Position numbers and translations under genes: made by a program. Shown piece after piece: positions 6,296 through 7,729 of a DNA stretch of 7,729 bases. Every line of letters starts with the position of its first letter. Positions within the stretch are counted from its first letter, which is position 1. The stretch is from Ruminococcus sp. (GTDB lineage: Bacteria; Bacillota; Clostridia; Oscillospirales; Ruminococcaceae). Location: contig DMBA01000147.1 of NCBI GenBank assembly GCA_003446315.1, positions 1 to 7,729 of the forward strand. Direction: 5' to 3'. Below the pieces are notes generated by a model. The model worked only from the letters and a program-made list of their open reading frames with translations, made no database searches and was not told the DNA's origin.

Positions 6296-7729
6296 ATGAG
6301 GCGTTTGCAAAAATTATTTTCCGGCTTGTTCGCAATGTCTGTTGCGTTATCAAGCACAATGACATTTTTCCATGACATAACCGTTCAGGCGGATCAGCAG
6401 ATTCCGGCTTATGAATATGACGGTGTTGCTGCGCAAAGCACCAGCGTGGTCGGCGGAAGGATCACTGCAAAGCCCGGCGAAACCGTGGATTATCCCGTTT
6501 ATCTGCTGTATAATCCGGGATATGCTGCCGCCGGCATCTATGTGGATTTTGACCGTGAACTGATCCCGCAAACCGATGTCAACAACAAAATGCTGCTGAC
6601 AATCGGAGAAGCTGCCGATGATCTGATGACTGTCACGGCTGGGAATCTGGAAGAATTGTCCAGATTCGGTATGGCAAGCATCCCGCAGACCCAAACCTAT
6701 GAGGAATCCGATGACGGCGTTTTGTTATCTGCTTCCTTCACGGTTCCGGATCAGGCAGAACCCGGCACGATCTACGAAATGCATGTCACAGTCGATCAAC
6801 TGGCAAAACGAAACGGCTCGGATCTGCCGTATCAAACACTGGATGGATGGATCGAAGTCATTCCGCCGGGGCCGCTGACCATTGCAGAAGGCAGTTTTGG
6901 TGCGAAAACGGATAATTTGACATGGCTACTCGATGAAACCGGTACCCTTACGATCGCCGGCAGCGGCAGTACCGGTGATTTTACCGATCAATCCCCTGCT
7001 CCGTGGAGCGCCTATGCAGATGAGATCACGCATGTTGTCATCTCAGACGGCGTTTCTGCACTCGGTGCACAAGCGTTTCAGGATTGTGCGCAAATGCTGG
7101 ATGTTTCCATTGCAGATACGGTCAGTTCGATCGGGGCATTGGCATTCAGCGGCTGCGAACAGTTATCCGCTGTTTATTTGCCGGAAATGCTCGATTCTGA
7201 TGCTTTTTCTGCGGATGCTTTCCGATTCTGCGGGAATTTGCAGGAATTTTCGATTTCCGATCAAAACCGGTCTTTTTCCGTTGAAAACGGCATCCTTTAT
7301 TCAAAAAATGCGGATCAATTGATTTGCTGCCCTGCCGGGATTACCGATTGCAGCATTCCGGATACGGTTTCTGTCATCGGAGAACATGCATTTTGCAGCA
7401 GCGATCAACTGGAGCAAATCCATATTCCCAGATCGGTGACTGCTATTCAGGAAGGTGCTTTTTCCGGTTGCAGCAGTCTTGGGATCATCTCATATGACGG
7501 TTCGCCGTCGGAATGGGACCGGATCCGGATCGAAGAAGATAACGATGCGCTTTACGCGGGCTATTTGAACTGTAAAGAAACGGATACGACCACTACAACC
7601 ACTACGACCAGTACAACGACTACAACAACTACAACGACTACGACAACTACAACGACTACGACAACTACAACGACTACAACTACAACCACTACGACCACTA
7701 CGACCACTACGACTACAACGACTACAACG
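6296..7729 (+). CDS. Secreted cohesin-like / BspA-LRR protein with poly-Thr linker (partial)
   Basis: The frame is open from 6296 to the last base: 478 complete codons with no stop, so the C-terminus is missing. Residues 1-32 are a signal peptide (MRRLQKLFSG, cleavage after VQA). Residues about 45-190 resemble a cohesin: an opening strand with ITAKPGETVDYPVYL, then AAGIYVDFD, a late strand GVLLSASFTV, EPGTIYEMHV, and a closing DGWIEVIP. Cohesins bind dockerins. Residues about 203-425 are a BspA-type leucine-rich repeat domain (LRR_5 style), with an opening GTLTIAGSG, repeated A-F-x-x-C motifs (C264, C287, C312, C392) and a closing SEWDRIRI. Residues 431-478 are threonine except Ser439, a linker type common in Ruminococcus cellulosomal proteins. 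A dockerin or another module probably follows beyond the edge. The gene diverges from the GH53 gene. A likely role is adaptor or surface component. The LRR assignment is firm; the cohesin call is likely but sequence-based only. Confidence 0.87.
   Translation, partial: MRRLQKLFSGLFAMSVALSSTMTFFHDITVQADQQIPAYEYDGVAAQSTSVVGGRITAKPGETVDYPVYLLYNPGYAAAGIYVDFDRELIPQTDVNNKMLLTIGEAADDLMTVTAGNLEELSRFGMASIPQTQTYEESDDGVLLSASFTVPDQAEPGTIYEMHVTVDQLAKRNGSDLPYQTLDGWIEVIPPGPLTIAEGSFGAKTDNLTWLLDETGTLTIAGSGSTGDFTDQSPAPWSAYADEITHVVISDGVSALGAQAFQDCAQMLDVSIADTVSSIGALAFSGCEQLSAVYLPEMLDSDAFSADAFRFCGNLQEFSISDQNRSFSVENGILYSKNADQLICCPAGITDCSIPDTVSVIGEHAFCSSDQLEQIHIPRSVTAIQEGAFSGCSSLGIISYDGSPSEWDRIRIEEDNDALYAGYLNCKETDTTTTTTTTSTTTTTTTTTTTTTTTTTTTTTTTTTTTTTTTTTTTTTTT
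7586..7729 (+). repeat. Coding ACN tandem repeat (poly-Thr linker)
   Basis: All 48 codons here are ACN threonine codons except one AGT serine (7610-7612). All four threonine codons are mixed, with ACT recurring every third codon over much of the tract (a 9-bp period). Two perfect adjacent copies of the 18-bp unit ACAACGACTACGACAACT lie at 7631-7666. Units of 9 or 18 bp can change number without shifting frame, so linker length may vary between strains. The tract continues past the right edge. Confidence 0.93.

Noticed and set aside
7586..7729. CRISPR-like or satellite array at the right edge
   Set aside because: There is no repeat-spacer alternation. The tract is a continuous in-frame run of threonine codons after the LRR domain.

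Overview
The window fits a gut or rumen Ruminococcus-type Firmicute (Clostridia, Oscillospiraceae) that builds a cellulosome. The evidence is two secreted proteins ending in type-I-like dockerins, a third secreted protein that starts with a cohesin-like domain and runs into a long poly-threonine linker, and strong Gram-positive-style promoters and ribosome binding sites. The genus is inferred from this architecture; there is no marker gene in the window.

Layout, left to right. Positions 1-85 are non-coding. A minus-strand gene (86-3682) encodes a 1198-residue exported protein: a signal peptide, nine divergent copies of a ~105-125 residue beta-rich module, and a C-terminal dockerin, with no recognisable catalytic domain. 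Its own promoter, a 5'-end stem-loop and a strong ribosome binding site lie in 3683-3769. An intrinsic terminator (3800-3834) separates it from the next minus-strand gene (3847-6012), which encodes a 721-residue GH53 endo-beta-1,4-galactanase with a CBM61-like region, a group-2 Ig-like domain and a dockerin. A 283-bp divergent intergenic region (6013-6295) carries a promoter for each side. The plus-strand gene (6296 to beyond the right edge) encodes a signal peptide, a cohesin-like domain, a BspA-type leucine-rich repeat domain and a poly-Thr linker; its 3' end is outside the window.

How the genes may work together (inference). The galactanase cuts beta-1,4-galactan side chains of pectin (type I arabinogalactan). 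The nine-repeat protein would be a non-catalytic dockerin-borne partner, perhaps for binding or spacing. The divergent cohesin/LRR protein could be an adaptor or surface component able to receive a dockerin. The most unusual items are the repeat-dockerin protein of unknown function, the cohesin + BspA-LRR combination, and a near-identical 14-bp word found upstream of both dockerin genes.
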